From Chrysopilus asiliformis (taxonomy: Eukaryota; Arthropoda; Insecta; Diptera; Rhagionidae), in NCBI GenBank assembly GCA_964034945.1, contig OZ035963.1, positions 50,482,032 through 50,546,031 of the forward strand: 64,000 bases of DNA, in the 5' to 3' direction. Below are positions 33,736-43,689 of the stretch, in pieces. A program made the translations under genes and the position numbers. Under the pieces are notes generated by a model. The model was not told the origin of the DNA. It did not search any database and was given only the letters and a program-made list of their open reading frames with translations. Position 1 is the stretch's first letter. The number at the start of each line of letters is the position of its first letter.

Positions 33736-34000
33736 GACACTTTATTCCGCGAGTTTTTTCTGCGACACTAAATTCATGTTGCACAATCGTTTATACTACG
33801 ATACGAAATTTTGAAATTTATTCCTATAAGACGCTGAAATTTGAATTTTTTTAATACAAAATCATCGGAATAAAATAATGTTGACAACTTTCACTAAGTG
33901 AATTTATTCTGCGATAGATGAATAACATTCGCGGAATAAATTCTCAACAAAACTCGCGAGGAAATTTCAACACAAAACGCTAATGTAAACGGTCTCTAAA
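33736..34000. repeat. Dispersed repeat, related to 44925-45215
   Basis: Shares tcatcggaataaaat, ttctgcgatagatgaa, cgcggaat-aattct and tgtaaacgg text with 44925-45215. Its outer parts are weakly inverted (cgtttacatctgacac and ctaatgtaaacggtc), suggesting an old MITE. Confidence 0.6.
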
Positions 34001-34606
34001 GTGTTAAATTTTATTCAGTATTTCCACAAAAAAGTTTGACAAAATAAAAAAAAAAAAAGACAAGTGAAGTGAAGTGTGAAGTTTCCTCCTTCTGTTATGT
34101 TTTTACATGACTGTTGTTGGATGTTACCTCCATATTGCTGATAGTCGTTTGCCGTTTTTCCCCTTGTTTCCCAGTAGATTTGTTTGAAAACCACAAGTAA
34201 TAAAATCGCGTGACCAAAATTTATCTTGAGTGTAATAACCACTTGTGAACATATGTTGTATTGTTGAACCACAAATTTTTATGTTTACTTGTTGCCCAAA
34301 TCGGTGCTTGTTAAGCATTTTGTATGTTGTAATTTTTTATGAATTGATTTTCAGTGATTGACGCAGATAACATGAAAATATTTTAAATAATGAGGATTTT
34401 GAAATTCACAAGGAAGAATTTTTCTGATGCTGATGTACCCAGTTTAATGAAATCGACAGTTTTCCAAGCTTTTATTTGGTGAAACCATGAAATGTATTCA
34501 AAGTGGGTTGAGTCGGTATCTCAACCTTTTACAGCGATTCGAGATATTAATCAGATAGAGTAATAAAATGCCCTGTAATTAAAAAATTTCTTCGACACAA
34601 GTGTTA
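34001..34606. other. AT-rich stretch without recognised features
   Basis: Frames at 34015-34272 and 34124-34318 overlap and have no motif. Nothing else is supported. Confidence 0.45.
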
Positions 34607-34911
34607 CGTCCGCCGTACACTTGAGCTAAGCTATGCGAGCAAGCCTAGCTATAGTTACATAGCTTAGCTGGGTTAGCTAACCTCGTTGCACACTTGAGCT
34701 AAGCTATGCGGCGATATTTTCGGTAATTAACACTCACACATTTATGTCCACAAAATACTACACTTTTGCAAACACCGATGCTACACTGTATAACGCTGAA
34801 AGTATGTAGTGAGTGTCAGCGATGCCAGCGAAGTCGTTCGCTTAGTTGAGGTCTGAACTACGCGAGCGAGCTTAGTCCGTGTCGCCCATGACTAGGCAAC
34901 GTAGTTTCATA

Positions 34912-35812
34912 CCAGGTGTGTCGGTAAGTCTGTTCCGGTTTTGTCGCTAACGAAAACATGTTATTTACAATGCATAGTTAAAATTGATTTATTCAAAGAA
35001 TTGTCCATTTGATTTTACACATTTTGCCCATCTCCCAGGCAATTTATGGATGCCATCCCAAAAGAACTGTTTCTCCTTCGAGCTAAACCACTCATCGAGC
35101 CATTTTTTCACTTCTTCGAAATCGGCGAAGTGCTGCTCTGCAAGCGCGTGCCCCATCGATGCAAAAAGATAGTAGTCAGATGGAGCCAGGTCTGGAGAGT
35201 ACAACGGGTGCGGTAATACTTCGCATCCAAGTGATTTGAACACTTCTTTGACTGATTTTGCTGTGTGAGACGGCGCGTTGTCATGCTGCACAATCACCTT
35301 ACCATGTCTTTCAGCGAATTGCGGACGTTTTTTGATCAATTCATGGTTCAAATTGATCATTTGTTGTCGGTAGCGATCAGTATTAACTGTTTCTCCAGGT
35401 TTCAACAGTTCATAATATACGACACCAATCTGGTCCCACCAGACACGTTTTTTGTCCTGGATGTTGAAATCACCATTTTTGAATTGTCGAAACCACGTTT
35501 CAAATGTTTTTATGGTTGGGGAATGATCACCGCAAGTCTCTACCAGCAAACGATGGCTTTCAGCGGCCTTTTTCTTTTGATTAAAGAAAAAAAGTAATGC
35601 GTGCCGCGAATGCACGTTTTAAGGCACAAAACTTGACATTTTCAAACAGCTTTAACGCTATGACGTTGTCATTTTGACGGAACGTAACTTGTGTAGTTTT
35701 GAAGATTAATGTCAGTAGAATAAAATGACATATGACACAAGTCATAACACTGCATACTTATGGCTAGCGACATCTGTTAGAAAAACCGGAAAAGACTTAC
35801 CGACACACCTGG
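34912..35812 (-). mobile_element. Defective mariner element with intact ends
   Basis: 901 bp with inverted termini CCAGGTGTGTCGGTAAGTCT (about 30 bp similar on both sides) and TA on each side (34910-34911, 35813-35814). It encodes one internally deleted transposase. Full-length mariners are about 1.3 kb, so roughly 0.4 kb is missing. It lies inside the MITE at 34607-35919. Confidence 0.95.
34989..35639 (-). pseudogene. Deleted mariner (DD34D-type) transposase
   Basis: The true start is the minus-strand ATG at 35639-35637 (MSSFVP), followed by a TAA at codon 7 (35621-35619). After the stop, 208 open codons follow. The N-terminal DNA-binding part (FNQKKKAAESHRLL, ETWFRQFKNGDF) joins abruptly after DKKR to the catalytic core at WWDQIGVVYYELLKPGETV. 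Missing is a segment of about 130-140 residues including the linker and the first catalytic aspartate. The second aspartate (VQHDNAPSH) and the third (SPDLAPSDY) remain. Normal family length is about 345 residues. It is inactive through both the nonsense codon and the deletion. Confidence 0.95.
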
Positions 35813-35937
35813 TAGTTTCGCTGAAGTGTGCGGTCATCAATAAATGCTAAGGATTTTACTTTCAGTGAGAAACTTAGCTCACGTAGTTGAGCTTGCTTAG
35901 TTCAAGTGTACGGCGGGCGTAAAGGCTGGAATACAAT

Positions 35938-36388
35938 TGGCGCCACACAACATTTACGGCGACAATTCAGATTTTTATCTCATAGCACCTTATGCTTCTG
36001 TATACAATCAATCCGACGAACTTTGCCGCCGTAAAAAGTTGAATCGAATTTAACTTTTGTCGGTCAGCTCGCCGACAAAATTTCATGATTGATTCAAAAT
36101 GAAATCTTATGAGGACGTCATAAAGTCTAAATGTCACCACTCAAGGGGAATTTAAAGAAAGTATTAGGAAATATAGTTCGTATGCTGTGCTGCTTGCATT
36201 TACATTCCTAATTTGTATGATAATTTTGGTAACAAATAATGTTATATGTGGCTCACCGTCCGAGTGTCAAAATCAAATGAATAACAAATGACGTTTTGGA
36301 CAAAGTGTGCGAAATTGTATATGGAGGGCGACATTGTTGCCGTAATGTGTCGCCGTAAATGTTGTGGTGGGCCAATTATATTTTGCGC
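35938..36388. mobile_element. MITE with ACAACATTTACGGCGACA ends
   Basis: Inverted termini of about 33 bp: atacaattggcgccacacaac plus atttacggcgaca on the left, and the complement of tgtcgccgtaaat plus gttgtggtgggccaattatat on the right. There are two or three mismatches. It lies directly between two other MITEs. Confidence 0.85.
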
Positions 36389-36392
36389 TTTA

Positions 36393-36804
36393 CCCCTGGA
36401 GCCCAATGAACGCAACGCGACCGCAATGCGAATGCAATGCGAACGCAACTGCAACGATGTGGCATCTGGTGAAGTAGTACAAGTGACATAATATAAAGTG
36501 GTATAAAGTTGGCAAAATTACAAAAATGGATAATTTTGAAGCGATAATTTGCTTTGTTGGTCTTTATCTTTGTTATTTGTATGTTATTGCACTAAGGGTA
36601 TCAATTTTTCCTCGAGCGACATTTCCCCAACCTCACTTTATGTACTGTCAACGCAGAATTGCTGCGGCAAAGATAGAAGTTTGCAAACTAGTGCGTTGTA
36701 GTTGCGTTCACTGCGTTCACTGTGCTCACTTCAAATGATTTCTATGGAACAAACTTTTAAGTGACAGTTTCTGCGTTCGCGTTGCGTTCATTGGGCTCCG
36801 GGCA
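36393..36804 (+). mobile_element. TTA-flanked Harbinger-like element, copy H1
   Basis: 412 bp between TTA at 36390-36392 and 36805-36807. Ends are CCCCTGGAGCCCAATGAACG and CATTGGGCTCCGGGCA. The 3-bp TTA duplication fits PIF/Harbinger (TWA). The interior is GAACGCAA/TGCGTTC-rich and carries a small frame from 36526 starting MDNFEAIICF. Copies H2 (48433) and H3 (40608) share ends and frame start. Confidence 0.85.
36526..36738 (+). CDS. Small ORF of the Harbinger-like family (MDNFEAII type)
   Basis: 70 codons beginning MDNFEAIICFVGLYLCYLY, then SIFPR, PQPHFM and CQRRIAAAK. The first 45 or so residues are almost unchanged in copy H2, while the C-terminal part degenerates into Cys/His-rich text from the terminal repeats. 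In H3 the frame starts identically but loses about five codons and soon stops. I do not recognise a domain. The hydrophobic stretch at residues 6-24 could be membrane-like or a helix of a transposon-encoded protein. It may be the remains of an autonomous element's first coding exon. There is no evidence that it is translated. Confidence 0.4.
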   Translation: MDNFEAIICFVGLYLCYLYVIALRVSIFPRATFPQPHFMYCQRRIAAAKIEVCKLVRCSCVHCVHCAHFK

Positions 36805-36837
36805 TTAGAGTGTGGCGATAGACAGGTCTAAAATATA

Positions 36838-38170
36838 TAAACCACGAGTTCGCAAATCACATGCGAATTAGAATCGAAGACAAAAATTTGACATGAATTA
36901 CCATATTCGTTGAATCCTATTTGCATAGCCTTCTCCAACGCTTAGGATTTGTTCAATTTTTTTATAGGACTGAGTCCAACATAATATTGAAGTCACTTCT
37001 AAAAACAGTGGGAACGAATCCATACCATAATACAGCATTGTTTCCCCCTCAGTATAGGAATATCTCCAGTAAAAACTAGGAACGAATGCTACTTTTGTTG
37101 GAATATGTCAATGGAATATGTCCTATATAAATAGTAATGATTCCACGAAAACTAGGACGAGTTCCAATATTTATGGAAGCCTTTGCTACAAGATGGAGTA
37201 CACGAAGAGAAATAATAGGACAGATTCCTACAAAAAATAGGAATATACCAGGCAGTGAATTTAAAAAAAAAAAAAACAGAAAACAAAAGGAGAATTCATG
37301 CCAACAAAAATAGGAAATTTTCCCAAAACTATAGGAGTAATTCCCTACATTTAGGGAATCATTGCAAAAGAGACCACTGTCTTATATATCTTATAGTTCT
37401 ATAATTGCGATCCCATATTTTATAGGAGCGTTGTCTATGCGAATTTTTTCCCGTCTATCAGAAAGTCACCCTATTATACGACAGAAAGAACTGTCAAATG
37501 TTGAAATTTAAAAAAGTGGCTTCAATTTACGACACCACTATGCCAATTAATTTCCCGCGAGATGTCAGAAAATATAACTGACCTTTCGCCAATTGAGTTA
37601 TTTAAGTGTCAGCTTCTTTTTCATGTTTTTCTTACACTTTATATTTTATCATAATTTTCATTTTTTTTACTTCTCATCACTTTGCTGTGAATCCTGCTCG
37701 TTCTTTGTTTATTCTTTAGCTTTTCAAGAAACCAGCTTTATCTTTTGCTTTCGTTCGAAATTTAATTTGTATTTTGAGCGTTAAAAAACTGACACCTTGT
37801 TATTTTAAAAAAAAAAAAATCGTCCAGTGACTACATTTTAATAGAAAGGATGAGAAAATGTGAAATATAGCAATTAGGAGAAATGTTAAAATGTTTTCCG
37901 ACGAGATTAAGGTTAAGATTTACAAAACCACATCTATTAAGTTTAAAATAACAAACCTTGAAGTGTATTTGAAATGGGTTGAAGTAAATTGAACCGCACC
38001 ATTATGAAAAATTTGTTTTTTGGCCACCATTTTGAAAAATATTTGCACCCACATGGATATTATTGTATTTTATGACCTCTCAGATGTACCCCTTGTCACT
38101 GAAGTTAATTTAAACTCAACATAAAATGTATTATTATTAATGTTTATTAAATTTAATCGCCTTATATTAT
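36838..38170. other. AT-rich stretch upstream of the exon at 38177
   Basis: Contains scattered ggaat/taggaa-type motifs between about 37010 and 37440 that look like a decayed internally repetitive element. The frame 37593-37784 is low complexity. No upstream exon could be identified with confidence. The segment 38130-38176 forms a plausible 3' splice site (pyrimidine-rich, ending ttatcttcag). Confidence 0.45.
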
Positions 38171-38176
38171 CTTCAG

Positions 38177-38385
38177 ATGGAACCGACGGAGGGGACATCC
38201 TCATCAGGATCTCAGCAGCAGCAGCTGCAACAACATGGCGGAATAGATACGGACACAAATAATTCAGGTGGACATAATGTACTCAGTCCGACTGGGACGG
38301 TTATATCGACAAGTGAGACACAAAAGGACGATGAGGATGATTCTAGTAATGCCCCATCGTCCGATTGTAAAAGTCCCAGCCAACG
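38177..38385 (+). CDS. Host gene, internal or first coding exon (unrecognised protein)
   Basis: 209 bp, starting right after the acceptor ttatattatcttcag and ending at the donor CAACG|GTAAGT. The reading begins MEPTEGTSSSGSQQQQLQQH and continues through a low-complexity Ser/Gln/Asp/Asn-rich stretch with an acidic cluster (QKDDEDDSSN) to CKSPSQ. It ends with 2 bases of a codon (phase 2) that the exon at 41471 completes to Arg. The ATG at the exon's first base may be the start codon, with the preceding exon noncoding, or an internal Met. Composition is clearly different from flanking repeats. A disordered regulatory or scaffold protein is a guess; I cannot name the gene. Confidence 0.75.
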
Positions 38386-40131
38386 GTAAGTAGTTTCAAT
38401 TCTAATATGGTTCGTTATTTTATTTATAAATGGGGTTGAAAAATATGTCTAAAAAATAATTCAATGGTTTAATTGTGAATATTTTTGCGGGGTATGGGTA
38501 TTTTTTACGCAAAAAAAAAAACTTTTTTACAATTATTTTTCAAAGATGTTTCATTTTATTTCGCATAATGCTTCAATTTTTTTGTGATTTTCAATTGGTA
38601 GATATTTAAAAAATTTTTTTTTTTGCGTTATCATTCACTCTGTCGCTTTGAAAAATAAGCAAATTTTACAAATCGGTATTTTTGTGTTGCCAAGTAAGTT
38701 CGGGTACGTTTTTTTTTATGTAAATATAAATATTTTTTGTTATTATTTTATTTTAATTGCAAATAAAGAACACGAACAAATATTCAAATTTCATAACAAA
38801 GTACATAAAAAATTTAGTATAAACTGACTGATCACCTCTATATATTGACTAGGAGAGTTGTAGGTTAATTATTTTGTTTAGTTACCTAAGTACAGCGGAT
38901 CTCAACATGTGGGCCTCGTACCCCAAAAATAGTTTTGCTCTCAAATTAATAAGTCCTAAGTTGTCTCTGTACTATGCTTAAATAATCAAAACTAGAATAC
39001 TTTGCTATTTTGAAGACAAGTTAATTTTTACCAGTGAAACTGGTCCTGACTAAAGTCAACTAGTTTTTGAACTACAAAAATGGATTAGGGGGAACTTTTC
39101 GGGTGTCAAATCATGAACAAAAATTAATATGGGTATTCATGGAGCCAGATAAGTTTACCAATTGCTTTCATGAACGCAGCTTTCAATTTTTTTTTTGTAA
39201 ATCGATCCTCTTTTCGGCGGTCTGCTTTTCAGCAGCCACAAAATTAGTCGTGGAAAATACCGAGAATCAATGACAAATTAAAATAATTAAATAAAAAAAC
39301 CTTGTTATGGCAGCTGAATTTCACAATTTCTCGAAATTTCCGTATTTGACATTTGCGTATGCTTACGAGGTTGCTTGCACACCAAAATCATCGCATAAAC
39401 CTATGAAGTTTGCGTAAAATACTTTGATTACAAATTTAAACAGGTATTTTACGAGGTGGTCAACTTGAGATTCCATGAATACCCTTAATATAGCAATTTG
39501 TTATTTGTTTAAATAACTGGTAGGCTGAGCAACCTAATAATAGGGTGACTAAGTTTATTTTGGTTTCATCTAGGACAAGATGAAAAGGTCTAAGAATCAG
39601 TAAAATGGAATAGAAAATTTTAGGTGTATACAGATATTCAAAAATTTCAAGTTAACACTTTCATTTTATTTGTTGAAAAAGTTTACTTGCACTACCGAAT
39701 AAAGGAAAAGTTGCGCAGTAAAAACTCAGTAATATTAAAAATCGTGTTTTTTTTTGGGAAAAATAAAACCTGGCTTGGACAAAATCAAAACGGGGAAAAC
39801 AATTCAAAAATATGCGCCGCAGACGAACTACAATGTAGTGCCACGAGCTCAACAGTTCTAAGTTCTAATCGCTCTAAGAGAAATTTAACTCCATTTTTTC
39901 ACGTTCCTTAATAAATTTTCGCCGCAGGCGAAAGTCTTGAGTTTTGAGAACCTGGTTCAAAAATTTCCGAATGCGCCGCAAGTGAAAAAAAATTACTTCA
40001 GTGATCTCGAGCCAAAACAGATATGTTTTGCATATTTAGTGGTCGTTTATCTTACGTATGTAGTGATCAAAAAACTATATGTATTTATTTTCAAAAATAA
40101 GCTGCATTTTTATAGAATAGCATTTGGACGT

Positions 40132-40362
40132 ACAGTAATCCCTCCAACTGCGCGGTTAAGTTTTTAATACCAACATTTCGAACTGCGCGGTAAAAATTTC
40201 GCAGCTCCGCGGTTTTTTTTTATAATTTTCGTTTAAAAAAACATGTTCCTAACCCCAAAATTTCATACAAAGTAGGGTTCACAGTGCGCGGTTTCGATTT
40301 GCGCGCTCTTTTTGTGGAACGTATCTACCGCGCAGTTGGTGATATTACTTATAGTATATCAA
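40132..40362. mobile_element. Tigger/pogo-like MITE with CAGTAATCCCTCCAACTGCGCGG ends
   Basis: Left end tacagtaatccctccaactg plus cgcggtt, right end (complement) gtaatatcaccaactgcgcgg. The interior repeats ctgcgcggt and ccgcggtt. The CAGTAATCCCTC start is similar in style to the Tigger-like element at 54125-54412. Right margin and TA duplication are approximate. Confidence 0.65.
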
Positions 40363-40607
40363 AGCAAGACGTCAAAGGACCAAATATTGAATTAGTTATT
40401 TCTGGCAAATATGAAGATTTCAATTTAGGGCTGTATTTGACCATGCCGCCCAAAGATTTTTGCCTGCGGCGTATTTTTTTTTCAAAAGCTGTCAATAGGT
40501 TATACGTTTGTGCGTGATATAAAGTAGAATACTTTTTTTTAGGAAAAAAGGTTGATCATAGATTTAGTAAACAACTACTGATCCATTCTGTAAACGAATA
40601 CAATTTA

Positions 40608-41267
40608 CCCTTGGAGCACAATAAACGCAACCAAGCCGCAACTAAGGACGCTGCGAACTGTCACGCAACGCAGTTCAGGAGCGGTTGAGCACAATAGAAG
40701 CGTCGTCTTTGCGTTGTGAGAGAAACACAGAAAAATTAAAAGTGAACTAAAGTAGAAAAATAGATAAAAAATGGATAATTTTGAGGCGATAATTTGCTTC
40801 ATCTTTGTTATTTGTATGTTATTGCACTAAGGCTATAAATTTTTCCTCGAACGACATTTCCCCAACCTCACTTTATGAACTGTCAACGCAGACTTGTTGC
40901 ATAAAGCCTTAACCACAATTACGCGTACGTGCGTGCGGCACCCACGCGGTGAAGGTAAAAACTACGCATTTATATGAGTAAATGTATAATTGCGCGTTGC
41001 TCAGACGCATTGCCGCGTCCCTGCCGCGTATAGTAGGCTCAGTCTCTACTTTTAGACGCGGTGACACCTACTAGATGCCAAAACAAAATCATGCCGCACG
41101 CACGGACGTATGTTTCTGGTTCTACCTTTAAAGTTCAAAGTTTGGCAACTTTTGCGTCGATGGTTGCGTTCAATACGTTCACTGTGCTCACTCAAAAGGA
41201 TTTCTGTGAAATAAACTCGTAAGCGACATTTGGATGCGTGATGGTTGCGTTCATTTTGCTCCAAGGG
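40608..41267 (+). mobile_element. TTA-flanked Harbinger-like element, copy H3
   Basis: Between TTA at 40605-40607 and 41268-41270, with ends CCCTTGGAGCACAATAAACG and TTCATTTTGCTCCAAGGG. It starts the same small frame (ATGGATAATTTTGAGGCGAT at 40771), which is then broken. It is diverged from H1 and H2 and contains a nested element at 40911-41121. It sits in the host gene's intron, on the sense strand. Confidence 0.8.
40911..41121. mobile_element. Nested MITE with CGTGCGTGCGGC ends
   Basis: Inverted ends aaccacaattacgcgtacgt-gcgtgcggc and gccgcacgcac-ggacgtatgtttctggtt lie inside H3 where H1 and H2 are continuous. The interior is CpG-rich (gcgcgttgctcagacgcattgc). No clear target duplication. 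Confidence 0.65.
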
Positions 41268-41470
41268 TTAAAGAACATCAATGTCAGTTACTTAGATCTG
41301 TATTTAACAAGTAATAACAACCCTTAGCGCACATAATGTATATTTATTTTGCTGCAGTCAATATATAGCGGTGATCAGTAAATCGTAGTGTAAAATAGAA
41401 AAACTATAGAATATAGTAGAAGCAAAAAAAGAAAAAGAAAAAAAAACCAACAACAAAAATTTTATTATAG

Positions 41471-41873
41471 TGAAAGACCAAAACGTAGTTTTAGTCATCA
41501 TATCTTCTCAAGATCCACATCATCCTGTTCACAAGTAAATTTCGATACAAGCAAAAGTAATAGTAGTACATCATCAATAAAACAATTACCTAGTCAAACA
41601 ACATATAGTTCTACTTCACCTACATCAACTACAGCAACTTCCATTAAACATCAATCTCAATATAGTGCGAGTATAAGGAACATTGATACAATTTCAAATC
41701 CAAATAATGGCGAAAGGCAGAAATTATTTACCAACAATAATTTATATCAATCAAATCGTCATGATCCAACACGACAATCAACATCGAATAGGGGTACACA
41801 GAGCTGGAAAAATGTACGAGCAGTTATGGCATACTACTATTCATTGAGAAAAATTAAGAGGAACGGTTGCTAA
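41471..41873 (+). CDS. Host gene, terminal coding exon
   Basis: Begins after the acceptor ttttattatag. Its first base T completes the CG left by the exon at 38177 to CGT (Arg). It then reads 133 further codons without a stop to TAA at 41871-41873: ERPKRSFSHHIFSRSTSSCS, a long Ser/Thr/Asn/Gln-rich stretch, NNGERQKLFTNNNLY, and a C-terminus SWKNVRAVMAYYYSLRKIKR followed by NGC. There is no ATG near its start, so simple ORF calling misses it. The last 20 residues are basic and amphipathic, with hydrophobic spacing that could suit calmodulin or membrane binding; this is inference only. The 403-bp open frame in such AT-rich DNA and the exact phase match are the main support. I do not recognise the protein family. 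Confidence 0.75.
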
Positions 41874-41921
41874 TTAAAATTAATTTTTTTACTTACATTT
41901 TTCTAAAATAATTAAAAGAAA

Positions 41922-42013
41922 AATAAAATTTGAATGTAATCAATTTTAGTTTTTCCCCTATTAAAAAAATAACCAAATTACAATAATAATTTTTTTTTAA
42001 TAGAAGAAATAAA
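41922..42013 (+). terminator. Polyadenylation signals of the host gene
   Basis: AATAAA at 41922-41927 (49 bp after the stop) and again at 42008-42013, in AT-rich 3' flanking sequence. Either could end the transcript. Confidence 0.5.
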
Positions 42014-42776
42014 ATTGATTACGAGATCTTTTCACTTAACAAAAAAAAAATACTTCATTTTGATTGATTTTTGCAACAAGTAAAGAATTGATAAGATTTG
42101 AGTACGAAAATTGCGTGAAATTAAAATTGTGATCATGAGAATTTGCAAATTGTTTCTGTATCGATGTCAAATACTGTTTTTATTTGAATATACGTATTAA
42201 TATTTTATTATGTCTCTGTGATCGTCAATCCGTTGCATAATACTCGTAACTATATTTTATTATTTAACATTAGCTGCATTTCTATAGTGAGTTGAGTAAA
42301 TTTGAATTTGTAAATAGTTTTTAAGTCAATAGCGGTAATTTTTCATATCGTTATTAAATTTTCATTAATTTCATTTATAAATATCAAGTAACTCGTATTC
42401 TACCCGCATAAAGTCCATATCCGCTTGAACATTGCGTTAACGCACTCAATATGCCATAATATTAACCAGTGGCGTAGAAAGGAAACATTCGTTCAGACAT
42501 TCGGACTGATTTTTTTCAGAAAATCAAAAAAAAAAAAACTTTTCCAAACGCCAATGGGAAATTACTGAGGTTTGGAATAGATTTTTTTCAAAATTTTCCA
42601 CAATAATTTTATGCGCCTCCAAAAACATACGAACCGCCTTTAAACACCCAAACACCACCCGCCTTGTGACCGATTCTCACAAGTTTAATTTTCCACTTTA
42701 ATGTGTGAAAAAACATTTAAACTTTGTATTGCCAAAACTCACCTTATAATAGAAACGCAGCTAAAATAATTTTATT

Positions 42777-42807
<31 letters not shown>

Positions 42808-43116
42808 CTCAAATCTCGCCTTGCCTCTTTTTCAAGTGGAAATGTTTTCAGTTCCTATAAAACAATGTTCTTTTTTATGTTATCGGAATTGTCTTCAATG
42901 AACAGCGCATTTTATTATTAAATGAATGACGCATATTTAAATATAAAAATCATATAATACTCGTATATATTTCCAATTTAACTAATAACTAATAAACATT
43001 GAATATCTCTTATTTCTTACAAATCGTCTCTCTATTTTTTTTCTAACAAAATGGATTTTTATATTATATGAATATGAAGAATTGATAACAAACACTATTA
43101 GTATGTCCTCACTATA
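42014..43116. other. AT-rich flank of the host gene
   Basis: Contains a (GA)n microsatellite at 42778-42804. No further exon or element is recognised. It may include part of the gene's 3' UTR. Confidence 0.5.
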
Positions 43117-43118
43117 TA

Positions 43119-43687
43119 AAGGGTGGTTAAATTTTAAGGGCCGATGTTGAATGTGAACCACACCTAAACGTCAAGTTTTTTTCTGCATTTCATTTGACAT
43201 TTCTCAATTTCAGACTAACTCAATTTGAACCATGGAAAGATACACAATCGAGCAACGCGTTAAAGTTATTCAGGCTTATTATGAAAATGGGCGTTCAAAC
43301 TCAACTCGTCGTCGTGCCCAACAATTGCACCTCCCACGCTCGTCGTTGATGAACATTATGCATAAAGACTTGCATTTACACGCTTACAAGGTGCAATTGA
43401 CTCAAGAACTAAAGCCTCTTGACCATTTCAAGCGTCGTCAATGGTCAGAATGGTGGCAAGAAATGGCAACAGTGGATGATCAATTTTCGAAGAAAATCAT
43501 CTTCAGTGATGAGGCACATTTTCATAATAAGCCTGAATAACTTTAACGCGTTGCTCGATTGTGTATCTTTCCATGGTTCAAATTGAGTTAGTCTGAAATT
43601 GAGAAATGTCAAATGAAATGCAGAAAAAAACTTGACGTTTAGGAGTGGTTCACATTCAACATCGGCCCTTAAAATTTAACCACCCTT
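43119..43687. mobile_element. Foldback derivative of a mariner/IS630-type element
   Basis: Arms 43119-43289 and 43517-43687 (171 bp) are inverted copies with about one mismatch, flanked by TA on both sides. The arms contain the terminal repeat AAGGGTGGTTAAATTTTAAG, the 5' UTR, the start codon and about the first 19 codons of a transposase. The normal 3' end has therefore been replaced by an inverted copy of the 5' end. The 227-bp spacer encodes a further part of the transposase. Confidence 0.92.
43232..43540 (+). pseudogene. N-terminal remnant of a mariner/IS630-type transposase
   Basis: Opens MERYTIEQRVKVIQAYYENG, the usual N-terminus of this insect transposase group. It then jumps by internal deletion to a second helix-turn-helix-like segment (RRRAQQLHLPRSSLMNIMHKD) and LTQELKPLDHFKRRQW. 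It continues to KKIIFSDEAHF, where D is the first catalytic aspartate. It runs into the inverted 3' arm and stops at codon 103. The second and third catalytic residues are absent, so it is not functional. Confidence 0.9.
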
Positions 43688-43689
43688 TA

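Larger units (their letters stand above)
34607..35919. mobile_element. MITE with CGTCCGCCGTACACTTGAG ends, split by a mariner
   Basis: Left end cgtccgccgtacacttgagc and right end (complement) cgcccgccgtacacttgaac are inverted repeats of about 25 bp. They are flanked by TTA on the left and TAA on the right. The interior is rich in GAGCTAAGC/GCTTAG motifs. With the 901-bp mariner (34912-35812) and one TA removed it would be about 410 bp. Confidence 0.8.
38386..41470 (+). other. Intron of the host gene
   Basis: 3085 bp from GTAAGT to TTTTATTATAG. It carries a Tigger-like element (40132-40362) and Harbinger-like copy H3 with a nested insert (40608-41267). No other exon is supported between the two. 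The frame at 39624-39911 is not convincing. Confidence 0.65.

Noticed and set aside
35265..35597. 110-codon plus-strand frame
   Set aside because: It is the antisense shadow of the mariner transposase pseudogene.
37000..37450. Possible MITE with ggaat/taggaa motifs
   Set aside because: Motifs are scattered and no paired terminal repeats or target duplication could be identified.
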